A DNA stretch of 64,000 bases. Source: Vibrio sp. CDRSL-10 TSBA (GTDB lineage Bacteria > Pseudomonadota > Gammaproteobacteria > Enterobacterales > Vibrionaceae). The number at the start of each line of letters is the position of its first letter. Positions within the stretch are counted from its first letter, which is position 1. Location of the stretch: positions 2,666,001 through 2,730,000 of the forward strand of contig CP155566.1 in assembly GCA_039696685.1 (NCBI GenBank), given 5' to 3'. The notes under the pieces were generated by a model, which did no database searches, had not been told where the DNA came from, and saw nothing but the letters and a program-made list of their open reading frames with translations. A program made the translations under genes and the position numbers. Below, one piece after another: positions 50,568-60,974 of this stretch.

Positions 50568-51576
50568 TTAATTACGGTTGAGATAAGGCTTGAAAGCACT
50601 TGATGCGACTTCTTTAAAACCATCGTCAGTCTTTACAATCATAAAGACCGGAACCTGGTTTTGTTCCGCAATCTCAATTCCTTTTTTATCGCCTAATACC
50701 ATCAGGCCGGTCGCCAGACCATCGGCCGTCATACAGGACTTATCTAATACGGTAACAGATACTACACGGTTATGTATAGGACGCCCAGTCTGTGGATCGA
50801 TAATGTGCGAGTAACGGACACCATCACGTTCAAAGTAATTGCGGTAATCACCGGAGGTGGCAATCGCCATGTCGCCCGGCTCAATGATTTCCTGCACGCT
50901 ACGTTCATCAACGGTTGGTTTCTCCACCGCAATACGCCACGGCACACCATCACGGTTAAGGCCTTTGAGCCGGATTTCTCCGCCGACTTCCACCATGTAG
51001 TTGTGAATGCCCTCTGATTGCAGATAGTCAGCAACCACATCCACACCCCAGCCTTTGGCAATCGTTGACAGGTCAACATACAGATGCGGCAGATCTTTAC
51101 TCAGCTTATTACCATCCACACTCAGATGATGAATACCGACATTCGCCTTACGCTCGGCCAGTTTCCTCGTCACTCGGTACCACTTCCGGACGTGCCTCAG
51201 GGCCAAAGCCCCACAGATTGACCAGAGGACCGACGGTCACATCCAGTGCGCCTTGCGTCACCTGATTAAGACGAATCGCCTCTTTCACCACGGTCGCAGT
51301 CTGCTCAGAAACCTCATACGGATCCGTACTCTGATGCTGATTAAAACGACTCAGCTCTGAATCCTTACGGTAGGTCGACATCTGGTCGTTGACCTGCTCC
51401 AGCAAGCGATCCACTTCGGTTTGCAAATCTTGTGACGACGGCTGGCCGTCCTGAACTATGTATTTAATGTTGTAGGTCGTGCCCATAGTCGGGCCACTTA
51501 AATGCACTTGCTGAGGTGGCTGCTCACAACCAGCCAACAGCATTAAGGATGCGAATGCAACAAGCCAGGTTTTCAC
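50568..51576 (-). CDS. apbE: FAD:protein FMN transferase ApbE (apparent frameshift)
   Basis: ApbE attaches FMN to Thr residues of NqrB and NqrC in the periplasm. The N-terminus is a lipoprotein signal (MKTWLVAFASLMLLAGC) with Cys at residue 17. Motifs: MGTTYNIKYIV, VDLSTIAKGWGVDVVADYLQ, and SHIIDPQTGRPIHNRVVSVT with TADGLATGLMVLG. The frame breaks at GTTTC 51161-51165 (mRNA GAGGAAACTGG). Removing one A joins VPSDEE to LAERKANVGIHHL, giving 335 residues. It follows nqrF, and its substrates are encoded three and four genes upstream. Confidence 0.95.
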
Positions 51577-51601
51577 TTGTTTACTCCTTGAGGTCAGTAA
51601 A

Positions 51602-51664
51602 TAGATATAGGGAAATCCGAATCCCGGCGGTCAGCAGGCTCCTCGCCTTATTTACCTATATCTA
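51602..51664. repeat. Ten-base inverted repeat upstream of apbE
   Basis: TAGATATAGG (51602-51611) and CCTATATCTA (51655-51664) are exact inverted copies separated by 43 bases in the nqrF-apbE gap. Could be an operator pair; no known family. Confidence 0.5.
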
Positions 51665-51711
51665 CTCAGATATGTCTCGGTGTGAATATATTGATACCCA
51701 AACCAGAGAGC

Positions 51712-51748
51712 CAAAAAAAGAATGGCTGACTCAAACGAGCCAGCCATA
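51712..51748 (-). terminator. Intrinsic terminator after nqrF
   Basis: ATGGCTG (51722-51728) pairs with CAGCCAT (51741-51747); on the minus strand a run of seven T follows. apbE-nqrM downstream are therefore probably a separate or read-through unit. Confidence 0.85.
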
Positions 51749-51768
51749 GAGATATCACTTACTGTGGA

Positions 51769-52993
51769 TTAACCACCGAAGTCATCCAGCAGGATGTTTT
51801 CGTCTTCAACACCAAGGTCTTTCAGCATACCGATAACGGCGGCGTTCATCATTGGTGGACCACACATGTAGTATTCACAATCTTCAGGCGCATCATGGTC
51901 TTTCAGATAGTTTTCGTACAATACGTTGTGGATGAAGCCAGTGTAACCATCCCAGTTGTCTTCCGGCGTAGGATCAGACAGTGCACAATGCCAAACGAAG
52001 TTATCGTTCTCGCTTTGCAGCATGTCGAAGTCTTCTACGTAGAACATTTCACGACGTGAACGTGCACCGTACCAGAAAGACATCTTACGTTTAGATTGCA
52101 GACGTTTCAGTTGGTCGAAGATATGTGAACGCATCGGAGCCATACCAGCACCACCGCCGATAAAGACCATTTCTGCGTCAGTATCTTTGGCGAAGAACTC
52201 ACCGAACGGACCAGAAATTGTACACTTATCACCTTCTTTCAGTGACCAGATGTAAGAAGACATTTGGCCTGGTGGTACGTCTGGGTTGTTTGGCGGCGGA
52301 GTCGCGATACGCACGTTCAGCATGATGATGCCAAACTCTTCCGGGTAGTTAGCCATTGAGTATGCACGGATGATTGGCTCATCCACTTTAGACTCGTAGC
52401 GGAACAGGTTGAATTTATCCCAGTCACCACGGAATTTTTCCGGTACGTCGTAATCGGCGTACTTAACATGGTGAGCAGGTGCTTCAATCTGAATGTAACC
52501 ACCAGCACGGAAAGGTACTGATTCGCCATCCGGGATCTGCAATTTCAGTTCTTTGATGAAAGTCGCTTTGTTATCGTTAGAGATAACAGTACATTCCCAC
52601 TTCTTAACACCAAAGATCTCTTCCGGCAGTTCCAGTTCAAGATCGTTTTTCACTGCAACCTGACAAGCCAGACGCTCACCTTCACGCGCTTCACCTTTAG
52701 TAATATGGTCAAGCTCGGTAGGGAGAATGTCGCCACCGCCAGATTTAATTTTCACACGGCACTGACCACAAGAGCCACCACCACCACAAGCAGACGAAAC
52801 GAATACGCCAGAGCCCGCCAGGGCACCCAGCAGCTTACCGCCTGGTTGGGTCACGATCGCTTTTTCAGGATCGCCATTGATAGAGATTGTAATGTCACCT
52901 GTTGGTACCAGCTTAGATTTGGCGAACAGAATCACCAGAAACCAGAGCCAGAACAATCAGAGTAAACATCACTACACCAAGAATAATGTCCAT
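51769..52993 (-). CDS. nqrF: Na(+)-NQR subunit F (apparent frameshift)
   Basis: NqrF is the NADH-oxidising subunit with FAD and a 2Fe-2S cluster. The ATG at 52993 gives [18 protein letters not shown], a membrane anchor. The ferredoxin motif [20 protein letters not shown] is near residue 68, the FAD site [11 protein letters not shown] near 210, and the NADH site [14 protein letters not shown] near 275. The frame breaks at GAAAC 52938-52942 (mRNA CTGGTTTCTGG). Removing one T restores [18 protein letters not shown], giving 407 residues. A GAAC 52951-52954 just 10 bases away is untouched. Confidence 0.96.
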
Positions 52994-53026
52994 TGACTAT
53001 TCCTTTATTGTTGCGGTTTACCCGAC

Positions 53027-53623
53027 TTACAGTTGAACACCAGAGAAAGACATAAAGCCCAGCGCCATCAGACCCGCTGTGATAAAGGTAATACCCAGAC
53101 CACGCAGACCAGGAGGCACGTCAGAATATTTCATCTTCTCACGGATACCTGCAAGAGCGACGATAGCCAGCATCCAACCCAGACCAGAACCGAATCCGTA
53201 AACCACAGATTCACCGAAGTTGTAGTCACGTTGTACCATGAAAGATACACCACCAAAGATCGCACAGTTTACTGTGATCAGCGGCAGGAAGATGCCCAGC
53301 GCGTTGTACAGAGGCGGGAAGAAACGATCGAGGATCATTTCCAGAATCTGTACCAGCGCCGCAATTACACCGATAAAGGTAATAAAGTTCAGGAAGCTAA
53401 GATCCACTCCCGGAGCCAGCGCATCAGGTTTCAGAACCAGATTATAAACCAGGTTGTTAACTGGTACAGAGATAGTCAGTACAACAGTTACCGCAATGCC
53501 CAGACCAAATGATGTCTTAACTTTCTTAGATACCGCCAGGAAGGTACACATACCCAGGAAGAAAGACAGTGCCATGTTCTCGATGAAAATCGATTTAACC
53601 AGCAAACTAATATAATGTTCCAT
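53027..53623 (-). CDS. nqrE: Na(+)-NQR subunit E
   Basis: NqrE is an integral membrane subunit of the sodium pump; with NqrD it holds the intramembrane iron centre. The 198-residue protein has six membrane segments with the conserved [20 protein letters not shown] near residue 15 (Cys ligand) and [20 protein letters not shown] near residue 110 (second Cys). It ends [14 protein letters not shown]. Seven bases after nqrD. Frame intact. Confidence 0.97.
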   Translation of the reverse strand: MEHYISLLVKSIFIENMALSFFLGMCTFLAVSKKVKTSFGLGIAVTVVLTISVPVNNLVYNLVLKPDALAPGVDLSFLNFITFIGVIAALVQILEMILDRFFPPLYNALGIFLPLITVNCAIFGGVSFMVQRDYNFGESVVYGFGSGLGWMLAIVALAGIREKMKYSDVPPGLRGLGITFITAGLMALGFMSFSGVQL

Positions 53624-53630
53624 GACGCCC

Positions 53631-54264
53631 TTACTCCTTCGCTTCTACTTGTTCAGGTTTGAAGGTACGGATCGTCCAAATCAGGAAACCGATTAAGAAG
53701 AATGCTGAAGGTGCCAGTAGCATCAGACCATTTGGCTGGTACCAGCCACCTTTGCTGATCAGAGGCAGCACTTCCAATCCGAACACTTTGCCTGAACCCA
53801 GCAGCTCACGGAAGAAGCCCACAGTGATCAGTACAAAACCGTAACCCAGACCGTTAGCGATACCATCGATGAACGACGGAACCGGTGCTGACTTCATCGC
53901 GAATGCTTCTGCGCGACCCATTACAATACAGTTAGTAATGATCAGGCCAACGAATACCGACAGCTGTTTAGAGATGTCGTACAGGTATGCTTTCAGGATT
54001 TGGTCTACCACGATTACCAGTGATGCGATGATCGCCATCTGAACGATGATACGAACACTGCTCGGAATGTGGTTACGGATCAAAGACACGAAAAAGTTAG
54101 ACAGAGCAGTAACAAACATTACCGCCAGAGTCATAACGAATGCCGTTTCCAGCTTAGTCGTTACTGCCAGAGCAGAACAGACACCAAGAAACTTGCAGCG
54201 CGATTGGGTTGTTATCCAATACCGGCGCGACAATGCTCTTTTTAAGATCTTTTGCGCTAGCCAT
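53631..54264 (-). CDS. nqrD: Na(+)-NQR subunit D (apparent frameshift)
   Basis: NqrD pairs with NqrE around the iron centre. The ATG at 54264, overlapping the nqrC stop by one base, gives [20 protein letters not shown]. Conserved Cys occur in [20 protein letters not shown] and [20 protein letters not shown]. The frame breaks at GAAAC 54188-54192 (mRNA CAAGTTTCTTGG), 25 codons in. Removing one T gives [16 protein letters not shown]. Corrected length 210 residues. A GAAC at 54175-54178, only ten bases away, is unaltered. Confidence 0.96.
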
Positions 54265-55031
54265 TAGTTCAGACCTCCGTCACGAACTTTTGTCAGGAAC
54301 GGACCAAAGCCCATGTCACCTAACCAAAAGTCGAATTGATGTTGAACACCATTACTGGTCAGTGTTGCACCCGACAGAGCATCAACACCGTGCTCAGAAC
54401 CTGCTGGCGCGCCACCTTTCACGATTTTAATCGCTGGTTTGTGGTTTTCGTCATACAGCTTCTTACCTGGCCACTGGGCACGCCAAGATGGGTTTTCAAC
54501 TTCGCCACCCAATCCAGGAGTTTCACCCTGTTCGTAGTAAGTAATGCCCGCAACAGTGTTGCCGTCTGTTTCTACTGCAACAAAAGCGTACATCATAGAC
54601 CACAGGCCGTTACCGTGAATCGGCAGAATCACTTTAGACACTTTGTCGCCGTCTTTCACCAGGTACACTACGCCGGTATTTGAACGGCGAATGATCTTAC
54701 CGAAGTCTTCATCTGCTGGCAGTTTGATTGACTCAGCAGGATCTTTCGCTGCTGCGCGCTGATCAAATTGCGCTGCGTTACCTTCGACAAAATCACCGGT
54801 CTTAAAATCAATCAGACGCGGTTCGATGTACTGAGCAAACAACTCAGGAACAGAACCTGACTCTTGAATACCCGCAACTTCGATGATTTTGCTTTGCTTG
54901 TCTAACAGTGCGTTACGTTGCTGTTTACTACGCAGACCCACTGCCGCTGTCGATACGATGATTGAGCACACCAGGCTCAATGCAATAACAACAAACAGCG
55001 TCTTTTTAATGCTATCGTTCTTACTTGCCAT
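54264..55031 (-). CDS. nqrC: Na(+)-NQR subunit C
   Basis: NqrC carries covalently bound FMN in the periplasm and passes electrons along the pump. The 255-residue protein has an N-terminal membrane segment (about residues 12-31) and the ApbE target motif SGAT in [20 protein letters not shown] near residue 222, where the Thr takes FMN. It overlaps nqrB by 11 bases and nqrD by one. Frame intact. Confidence 0.97.
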   Translation of the reverse strand: MASKNDSIKKTLFVVIALSLVCSIIVSTAAVGLRSKQQRNALLDKQSKIIEVAGIQESGSVPELFAQYIEPRLIDFKTGDFVEGNAAQFDQRAAAKDPAESIKLPADEDFGKIIRRSNTGVVYLVKDGDKVSKVILPIHGNGLWSMMYAFVAVETDGNTVAGITYYEQGETPGLGGEVENPSWRAQWPGKKLYDENHKPAIKIVKGGAPAGSEHGVDALSGATLTSNGVQHQFDFWLGDMGFGPFLTKVRDGGLN

Positions 55032-56265
55032 AGCGCGCTAGTCTCCGTTTGATGTTTTTCTCAACCACAATGTGGTCGAACAGCGGTGCAAATAGGTTCG
55101 CGAACAGAATCGCCAGCATCATACCCTCAGGGTAAGCCGGGTTAATCACGCGGATAAGCACACACATTAGGCCAATCAGAATACCGTATGCCCACTTCGC
55201 TTTATTAGTAAATGAAGCGGAAACCGGGTCCGTCGCCATGAAGAACATACCGAATGCAAAACCACCCAGAACCAGGTGCCAGTGCCAAGGCATGCTGAAC
55301 ATTGCGTTGGTATCTGAACCAATCACATTAAACAGGGTCGACAGCGCAATCATACCGATCATCACACCTGCGATGATGCGCCATGAAGCAATACCCATAT
55401 AAACGATAAATGCAGCGCCGATAGCCAGAGCCAGCGTCGATACTTCACCAATAGAACCAGGAACATTACCGATGAAAGCATCCATCCAGGTAATTGCCTG
55501 GCCAGTTGCCGAGTTCACCAGAGCACCGTTACCGCCTTGTGCCCACTGGCTCAGTGCTGTTGCACCAGAGAAGCCATCTGCCGCAGTCCAAACCAGGTCA
55601 CCAGAGATTTGCGCCGGGTATGCAAAGAACAGGAATGCACGGCCTGCCAGAGCAGGGTTCAGGAAGTTACGACCTGTACCACCGAACACCTCTTTAGCAA
55701 CCACGACACCAAAGGTAATACCCAGAGCCGCTTGCCATAGTGGCAGCGTTGGCGGAACGATCAGTGCGAACAGGATAGAAGTAACAAAGAAACCTTCGTT
55801 AACTTCGTGCTTACGCACCATACAGAACAGCACTTCCCAGAAACCACCGACAATAAAGACAGTCGCGTAGATAGGCAGGAAGTAAGTTGCACCCAGCAGC
55901 ATTTTGCTGCCCCAACCCGCGTCAGACGCAAGCGTGCCACCCAGCATCTCTGTCAACCAGTAATGCCAGTTGCCATCGATGATAGAGGTCAGTTGCGCAC
56001 CCGCATACATGTGGTTTAGTGCTGCGATAGCCTGACCACCAGCGTTGTACATACCCCAGAACATTGCCGGGAATACTGCTAGCCAAACCATGATCATGAT
56101 ACGTTTCAAATCAACGCTATCACGAACGTGTGAGCTTTTTTTCGTCACCAAGCCAGGGGTGTAGAACACTGTCGCAACAGCTTCGTACAGAGCAAACCAT
56201 TTTTCATGTTTGCCACCTGGTTCAAAGTGAGGCTCGATATCTTCAAGAAACTTTTTGAGGCCCAT
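55021..56265 (-). CDS. nqrB: Na(+)-NQR subunit B
   Basis: NqrB is the largest membrane subunit; it holds covalent FMN and riboflavin and forms the main sodium path. The 414-residue protein begins [20 protein letters not shown] and has about ten membrane segments. The FMN-attachment Thr is in [12 protein letters not shown] near residue 230, another SGAT motif for ApbE. It follows nqrA by five bases. Frame intact. Confidence 0.97.
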   Translation of the reverse strand: MGLKKFLEDIEPHFEPGGKHEKWFALYEAVATVFYTPGLVTKKSSHVRDSVDLKRIMIMVWLAVFPAMFWGMYNAGGQAIAALNHMYAGAQLTSIIDGNWHYWLTEMLGGTLASDAGWGSKMLLGATYFLPIYATVFIVGGFWEVLFCMVRKHEVNEGFFVTSILFALIVPPTLPLWQAALGITFGVVVAKEVFGGTGRNFLNPALAGRAFLFFAYPAQISGDLVWTAADGFSGATALSQWAQGGNGALVNSATGQAITWMDAFIGNVPGSIGEVSTLALAIGAAFIVYMGIASWRIIAGVMIGMIALSTLFNVIGSDTNAMFSMPWHWHLVLGGFAFGMFFMATDPVSASFTNKAKWAYGILIGLMCVLIRVINPAYPEGMMLAILFANLFAPLFDHIVVEKNIKRRLARYGK

Positions 56266-56270
56266 GAAAA

Positions 56271-57612
56271 TTACCCTTCCTTCTCAATCTTGTCCAAGCA
56301 CTCACGCAGAAGCTGACCGTACTCGTACTTACCCGGACATACAAAGGTACACAGCGCTAGATCTTCTTCGTCCAGTTCCAGTGCGCCCAGTGCTTGCGCA
56401 CTGTCGGAGTCACCGGCACAAAGATCACGAAGCAACAGAGTCGGCTCCATGTCCAGCGGCAATACTTTTTCATAGTTACCGATTGGTACCATTGATCGAT
56501 CACTACCGTTCGTCGTTGTGGTCATGTTGAACAGCTGACCTTTGAACAGGTGACCCAAGAAGGCACGGGTGACTGAGAATTTGTTCTTACCCGGCATAGC
56601 CCAGCCCAGGAAGTCCTTCTCGCGACCTTCACGCAGTACAGAGACTTGCAGATGGTAGCGACCAAGGTAAGCATGAGGACCAGACGCTTTCACACCAGAC
56701 AGCACAGAGCCAGAGATAACACGCACTTCACCAGGCATGATTTCATTGCTGGTCAGTTGGTCAAGGCTTGCACCTAAAACGGTACGGATAAGACGTGGTT
56801 TGTTTACGACAGGGCCAGCCAGTGACACAACGCGCTCACTAAACAGTTCGCCAGTCAGGAACAGCTTACCAATCGCGATAACGTCTTGATAATTGATGCT
56901 CCAAGCCACTGTTTCTGCATTTACCGGATACAGGAAATGCATGTGAGTGCCAGGCAAACCGGCAGGGTGAGGGCCGTCAAAGACGTGCTCTTCTACGTTT
57001 GACTGAGAAGAACGTGGCAGGCTGTTGCCTTTCTTACACACGTAAACTTTGCCTTCAGTCAGAGCAGACAGCACATCCAAGCCAGCAACGAAGGCTTCGG
57101 ATTGCTCATTGATGATCACCGCCGGCTCTGCTGCCAATGGATTGGTGTCCATTGCCGTAACAAAGATTGCCTTAGTGGTGGAATCAATAGCGGGAACCTT
57201 GCTGAACGGACGAGTACGCAGCGATGTCCAAAGACCAGATTCAACCAGTTGAGTTTTCACCGCTTCACGGTCAAGACTAGCTAGCTGATTGGCTTCAAAC
57301 TTGTTGAAAGTTACCTGGTCATCACCTGCTACTTCAATCACTACGGATTGAAGAACACGTCTTGCACCACGGTTGATTTCAACAACTTTACCGCTGACAG
57401 GTGAAGTAAACAGAACCCCTGGATTCTTCTTATCTTCAAAAAGAAACTTGAGCTTTCTTTACTTCATCACCTACGCGAACATGCATCGTAGGACGCATGC
57501 CAACGTACTCTTCGCCAAGCAAGGCGACTTTGTTGATGGCTTTGCCATCACTAATCACCTGGGATGGAGTTCCTGCGATAGGAAGGTCCAAACCCTTTTT
57601 TATTGTAATCAT
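56271..57612 (-). CDS. nqrA: Na(+)-NQR subunit A (apparent frameshift)
   Basis: NqrA is the first, peripheral subunit and contributes to the quinone site. The start at 57612 gives [20 protein letters not shown]; a longer reading to 57675 adds unconserved residues. Other landmarks: [33 protein letters not shown] and the C-terminal [23 protein letters not shown] segment. The frame breaks at GAAAC 57443-57447 (mRNA CAAGTTTCTT). Removing one T gives [18 protein letters not shown]. Corrected length 446 residues. Confidence 0.95.
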
Positions 57613-57708
57613 ACGCACTTGCACTACTTTTTTATCGGGAAAAAGATTCTTTAATTGCGTAAATTCGAGACGCACTGAACTCTGCGAGCTTGCATGAATA
57701 GAAGCGAC

Positions 57709-57846
57709 TGCAGAAGTGGACTGTCTCTAGACACGACATTTTCAGTGTCCGCTTCTGGCTGTAAAAAGCCAAAACCGCAACATCCTATTAAAAATCTCAG
57801 CACCTAGTCAGAGTGAGATTTATCAGGTGCGATATTCTAGCACCTT
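57709..57846 (-). promoter_or_regulatory. Structured leader upstream of nqrA
   Basis: Read on the minus strand, AGGTGC (57845-57840), GCACCT (57830-57825) and a second AGGTGC (57805-57800) can pair in two exclusive ways; the last copy sits in the loop of an AAATCTCA/TGAGATTT hairpin followed by five T. Nearer nqrA, CAGAAG(C)GGAC and GTCC(A)CTTCTG (57757-57711) form a longer stem. This is the layout of an attenuator. The rest of the 57613-58092 gap shows a CCGCAC/GTGCGG hairpin near 57945 and no gene. Confidence 0.45.
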
Positions 57847-58092
57847 TTCGGAACTTGATGCCATGATCAATCCCCTCATCAGTCGCTTTATTTGGGGTTA
57901 AATGAAGAAGCAGACCGATGTATTGACCATAAATTTGAAGCACCGCACACTTAACTAGTGCGGCTGTTTTCGCGCACTGGGTCACACATTTATTGACCAA
58001 AACAATGCTTGATTCTGATTTTATTAACGCAACTTGTTGAAAAGGTGTTAAGCATTTGCACACTCTTCCACCTGTTCGCGCAATGTTTAAAC

Positions 58093-58401
58093 TTAATGGC
58101 CACCACCGACACACATCGGGCTGTCCGGGGCGCTGTTTTCCTTCTCATTCCATTCTTGTGGCGTATAGGTGTGAATCGCCAGCGCATGGATATGATTTGA
58201 CAGCTCTTCCATCAGTGCCTGGTTGACCTGACGATGACGCGCCAGTAAACGCTGCCCAGCAAAACTGTCACTGACAACAATCACCTTAAAATGGCTTTCC
58301 GAACCAGGCGCAACATTGTGCATATAGCTCTCATTTATAACTTTAAGATATTCTGGCTGAAAAGCATTATGTAATTTGGTTTCAATCACTTCTTGAATCA
58401 T
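58093..58401 (-). CDS. bolA: BolA-family protein
   Basis: BolA proteins work with monothiol glutaredoxins in iron-sulfur handling and affect cell shape and biofilm. The 102-residue product has the family core: [40 protein letters not shown] and the His-containing helix [18 protein letters not shown]. The C-terminal tail ends MCVGGGH. It lies upstream of the nqr unit in the same direction, a common Vibrio arrangement. Frame intact. Confidence 0.93.
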   Translation of the reverse strand: MIQEVIETKLHNAFQPEYLKVINESYMHNVAPGSESHFKVIVVSDSFAGQRLLARHRQVNQALMEELSNHIHALAIHTYTPQEWNEKENSAPDSPMCVGGGH

Positions 58402-58491
58402 AGGTATTCCTTGTCACGCGAACGCGGATAAACGTAAACCGGATGGCTCAACACCAGCATAGAGGCTTAGCGTATAAAGCGTCATTTAAGG

Positions 58492-58521
58492 CTGATGGCC
58501 TTTAAACTGATGGTCTTTAAA
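58492..58521. repeat. 15-bp tandem duplication between bolA and rlmG
   Basis: CTGATGGCCTTTAAA (58492-58506) is followed at once by CTGATGGTCTTTAAA (58507-58521), one mismatch. It lies in the promoter gap of the divergent bolA and rlmG genes. Confidence 0.8.
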
Positions 58522-58629
58522 TATGTGGCTTAGTTTACTCGCGCATGACGGGAAGAGAAAGGTTTTGGTTTCAACATCCATGTCCATTTGAGACAATGAA
58601 CGCGACTTGTCATTAACTACATTGCAAAT

Positions 58630-59763
58630 ATGAAAACTGAGCTTTCACTTCACGAACGCCACCTCACGCTAAGCCGTTTCCCGCCGCGTAACAATGAGAC
58701 GCTGCAAGCCTGGGACGCCGGTGACGAGTATCTGATTAATTATGTTGAGGATTCGGGCTTGCCGGCTGACAGCCACATTCTGGTCCTCAACGACAGCTTT
58801 GGAGCGCTGAGCTGCTGGTTCTCTGACCAGCACCGGGTCACTATGATGAGCGACTCGTATATCGCCCATCAGGCCACGCTGAACAACTTACAACACAACC
58901 ATTGCGCCCCGGTGACATTACTGAGCACGTTAGATGCTATACCTGACGATGTCGATCTGGTCATCATGCAAATACCGCGTAATAACCGTCACTTAGTATG
59001 GCAACTTAGCCAGTTAAGGCAGCACCTGCCAACATCGTGCCAGGTTATCGCCGTCAACAAGGCGAAAGAGATTCATACCTCGACGCTTAAGCTGTTTGAG
59101 AAGTACCTTGGGACTACCACCACCTCTCTGGCCTGGAAAAAACATCGTTTAGTGTTCAGCCAGCCAGACAGCCAGGTCGTACTTGACGTCAGTCCGGATA
59201 CACGCTGGCAAGTGGAAAACAGCGACATCACGCTGAATAATCTGCCGAACGTTTACTCCGGAGAGAGCCTGGATCAGGGGGCGAGATTTTTATTACCTCA
59301 CCTGCCGAATGATGAGAAGCTGGAACAGTTTATTGATCTTGGCTGTGGTAACGGCGTGTTATCGGTACGAATGGGTCAGCTTAACCCGCAGGCACGCATT
59401 ACTTGCGTGGATGAAAGCTTTATGGCGACCGAATCGGCACGGCAAAACCTGCAGAGCAACCTGCAGGGCGAGCGAAATGTGTCCTGTATTACCAATAACT
59501 GCCTGGATGGCTTCGAGGCCAACAGCACTCAACTGGTGGTATGTAATCCGCCCTTTCACCAACAGCAGGCGATTACCGACCACATTGCATGGCAAATGTT
59601 CTGTGACTCAAAGCATGTTCTCAGTAAGGGTGGCAAATTATTAGTGATCGGCAATCGTCACCTCGGCTACGATGTAAAACTGACGAGATTATTTGGCCGC
59701 TCTCAAGTAAAGACTGTCGCCAGCAATAAGAAATTTGTTATCTTACAGGCTATTAAGCAATAA
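58630..59763 (+). CDS. rlmG: 23S rRNA (guanine-N2) methyltransferase RlmG
   Basis: RlmG methylates G1835 of 23S rRNA. The 377-residue protein has the two-domain layout of RlmG/RsmC: an N-terminal pseudo-methyltransferase half (residues 1-200) and a C-terminal SAM-binding half with FIDLGCGNGVLSVRMGQLNP near residue 238 and the catalytic VVCNPPFHQQQAITDHIAWQ near 305. N6/N2 methylases use this NPPF motif. Divergent from bolA. Frame intact. Confidence 0.92.
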   Translation: MKTELSLHERHLTLSRFPPRNNETLQAWDAGDEYLINYVEDSGLPADSHILVLNDSFGALSCWFSDQHRVTMMSDSYIAHQATLNNLQHNHCAPVTLLSTLDAIPDDVDLVIMQIPRNNRHLVWQLSQLRQHLPTSCQVIAVNKAKEIHTSTLKLFEKYLGTTTTSLAWKKHRLVFSQPDSQVVLDVSPDTRWQVENSDITLNNLPNVYSGESLDQGARFLLPHLPNDEKLEQFIDLGCGNGVLSVRMGQLNPQARITCVDESFMATESARQNLQSNLQGERNVSCITNNCLDGFEANSTQLVVCNPPFHQQQAITDHIAWQMFCDSKHVLSKGGKLLVIGNRHLGYDVKLTRLFGRSQVKTVASNKKFVILQAIKQ

Positions 59764-59808
59764 GCATTTAAGCATTTAAGCATGCTCACTAAACGAAAGG
59801 AATTGACC

Positions 59809-60385
59809 ATGAAGAAACTGGTTCTCGCGGCGTCTATCGCTCTGTTGACGGCGTGTTCAGCCCCTCAACAGCCACAGCTTAACTTTATGCCTCAGCCAGT
59901 GCTGAGCCGCAGCGACATTGTCAAAAACAGCACCTTTACGCTGGTCAGTAAAGATGTTCGCTCTGCGCAGTACGTCGCTTTGGTTGACAGTGGTCGCAAT
60001 AACATTGAACCGGTCCATGCCAAGCAGAAACGTACGTATCGCACTGGAAAATGCCCTGTCTGAACAGTTCGCTTCTCAAGGCTTCCAGTTGACAGTGAAC
60101 AGTGAAAACACCGTGACGCTGGAAGTTCAGGAAGCTCTGGTTAACGTCACTCACTCCATTTTTGAAAACCAGATGGATGCAAAAGTAACCCTGGAACTGA
60201 CCGCAGAAACGCCACAAGGCAAACTGGTAAAAAGCTACAACGGCACAGCAAAACGTACGGCTGCACTGAGCGCATCTGACGAAGACATCGAGAACGTACT
60301 TAACGATGTGGTGAACTTAGTGCTCAAAGAGATCTCTAATGACAAAGAATTGCAAACTTACATGAAGGACCGTTTCCGTGGCTAA
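59809..60385 (+). CDS. yajG: YajG-family lipoprotein (apparent frameshift)
   Basis: The ATG at 59809 follows GAAAGGAATTG and gives MKKLVLAASIALLTACSAPQ, a lipoprotein signal with the acylated Cys at residue 16. The mature protein has the YajG pattern (LVSKDVRSAQYVALVDSGRN). The frame breaks at GAAAC 60027-60031. Removing one A joins PVHAKQ to NVRIALENALSEQFASQGFQ. Corrected length 191 residues. In E. coli yajG lies next to ampG, and here ampG is two genes on. Role unknown; envelope maintenance is likely. Confidence 0.9.
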
Positions 60386-60923
60386 ACTGTGGCTAACGGC
60401 ACTGGCGCTGCTCAGCAGCGCTGTATGGGCCGGACCGAAAGTAGAATTTGAAACGACACTGGGTAATTTCACTGTCGAGTTGAATGATGAAAAAGCACCG
60501 ATCAGCAGTGCGAACTTCCTCAAATATGTCGAAGACGGCAGTTACGTCGGTAGTCAGTTCCACCGTATCATCCCGGGCTTTATGGCTCAGGGCGGTGGCT
60601 ATGATAAAGACATGAATCAGCTCAAGACCTACGCACCGATCAAAAATGAAGCAAGCAATGGCCTGGCCAATAATACCGCGACCATTGCTATGGCACGTAC
60701 CGCGAATCCGAATTCTGCGACACGCCAGTTCTTCATCAACCTGACTGACAATAATTTCCTCGATTATAACCAACGTCCACCGGGTTACGCGGTATTCGGC
60801 CAGGTGGTTGAAGGTTTTAGTGTCATTCAGACGATGGCGAAACAGCCGACTCACTCAGTTGGCCGCATGGGCGACGTACCGCAAACTCCTATCGTGATCA
60901 CCAAAGCCACCCTCATCAAGTAA
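60378..60923 (+). CDS. ppiA: Exported cyclophilin-type peptidyl-prolyl isomerase
   Basis: The GTG at 60378 lies inside the yajG end (eight-base overlap). Residues 1-18 (MAKLWLTALALLSSAVWA) are a signal peptide, so the enzyme acts in the periplasm. The cyclophilin core has SQFHRIIPGFMAQGGGYDKD, ATIAMARTANPNSATRQFFI then NLTDNNFLD, and GYAVFGQVVEGFSVIQTM, with catalytic Arg in FHR and the Gln and Phe of QFFINL. 181 residues. Frame intact. Confidence 0.92.
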   Translation: MAKLWLTALALLSSAVWAGPKVEFETTLGNFTVELNDEKAPISSANFLKYVEDGSYVGSQFHRIIPGFMAQGGGYDKDMNQLKTYAPIKNEASNGLANNTATIAMARTANPNSATRQFFINLTDNNFLDYNQRPPGYAVFGQVVEGFSVIQTMAKQPTHSVGRMGDVPQTPIVITKATLIK

Positions 60924-60974
60924 TCTCATCAGGGCTCTGACAATTATCAGGGCCCTGGTTTTAAGGAATCATTC

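Noticed and set aside
59761..59786. Triple TAAGCATT repeat before yajG as an operator
   Set aside because: Very short and AT-rich, at the rlmG stop; likely simple sequence.
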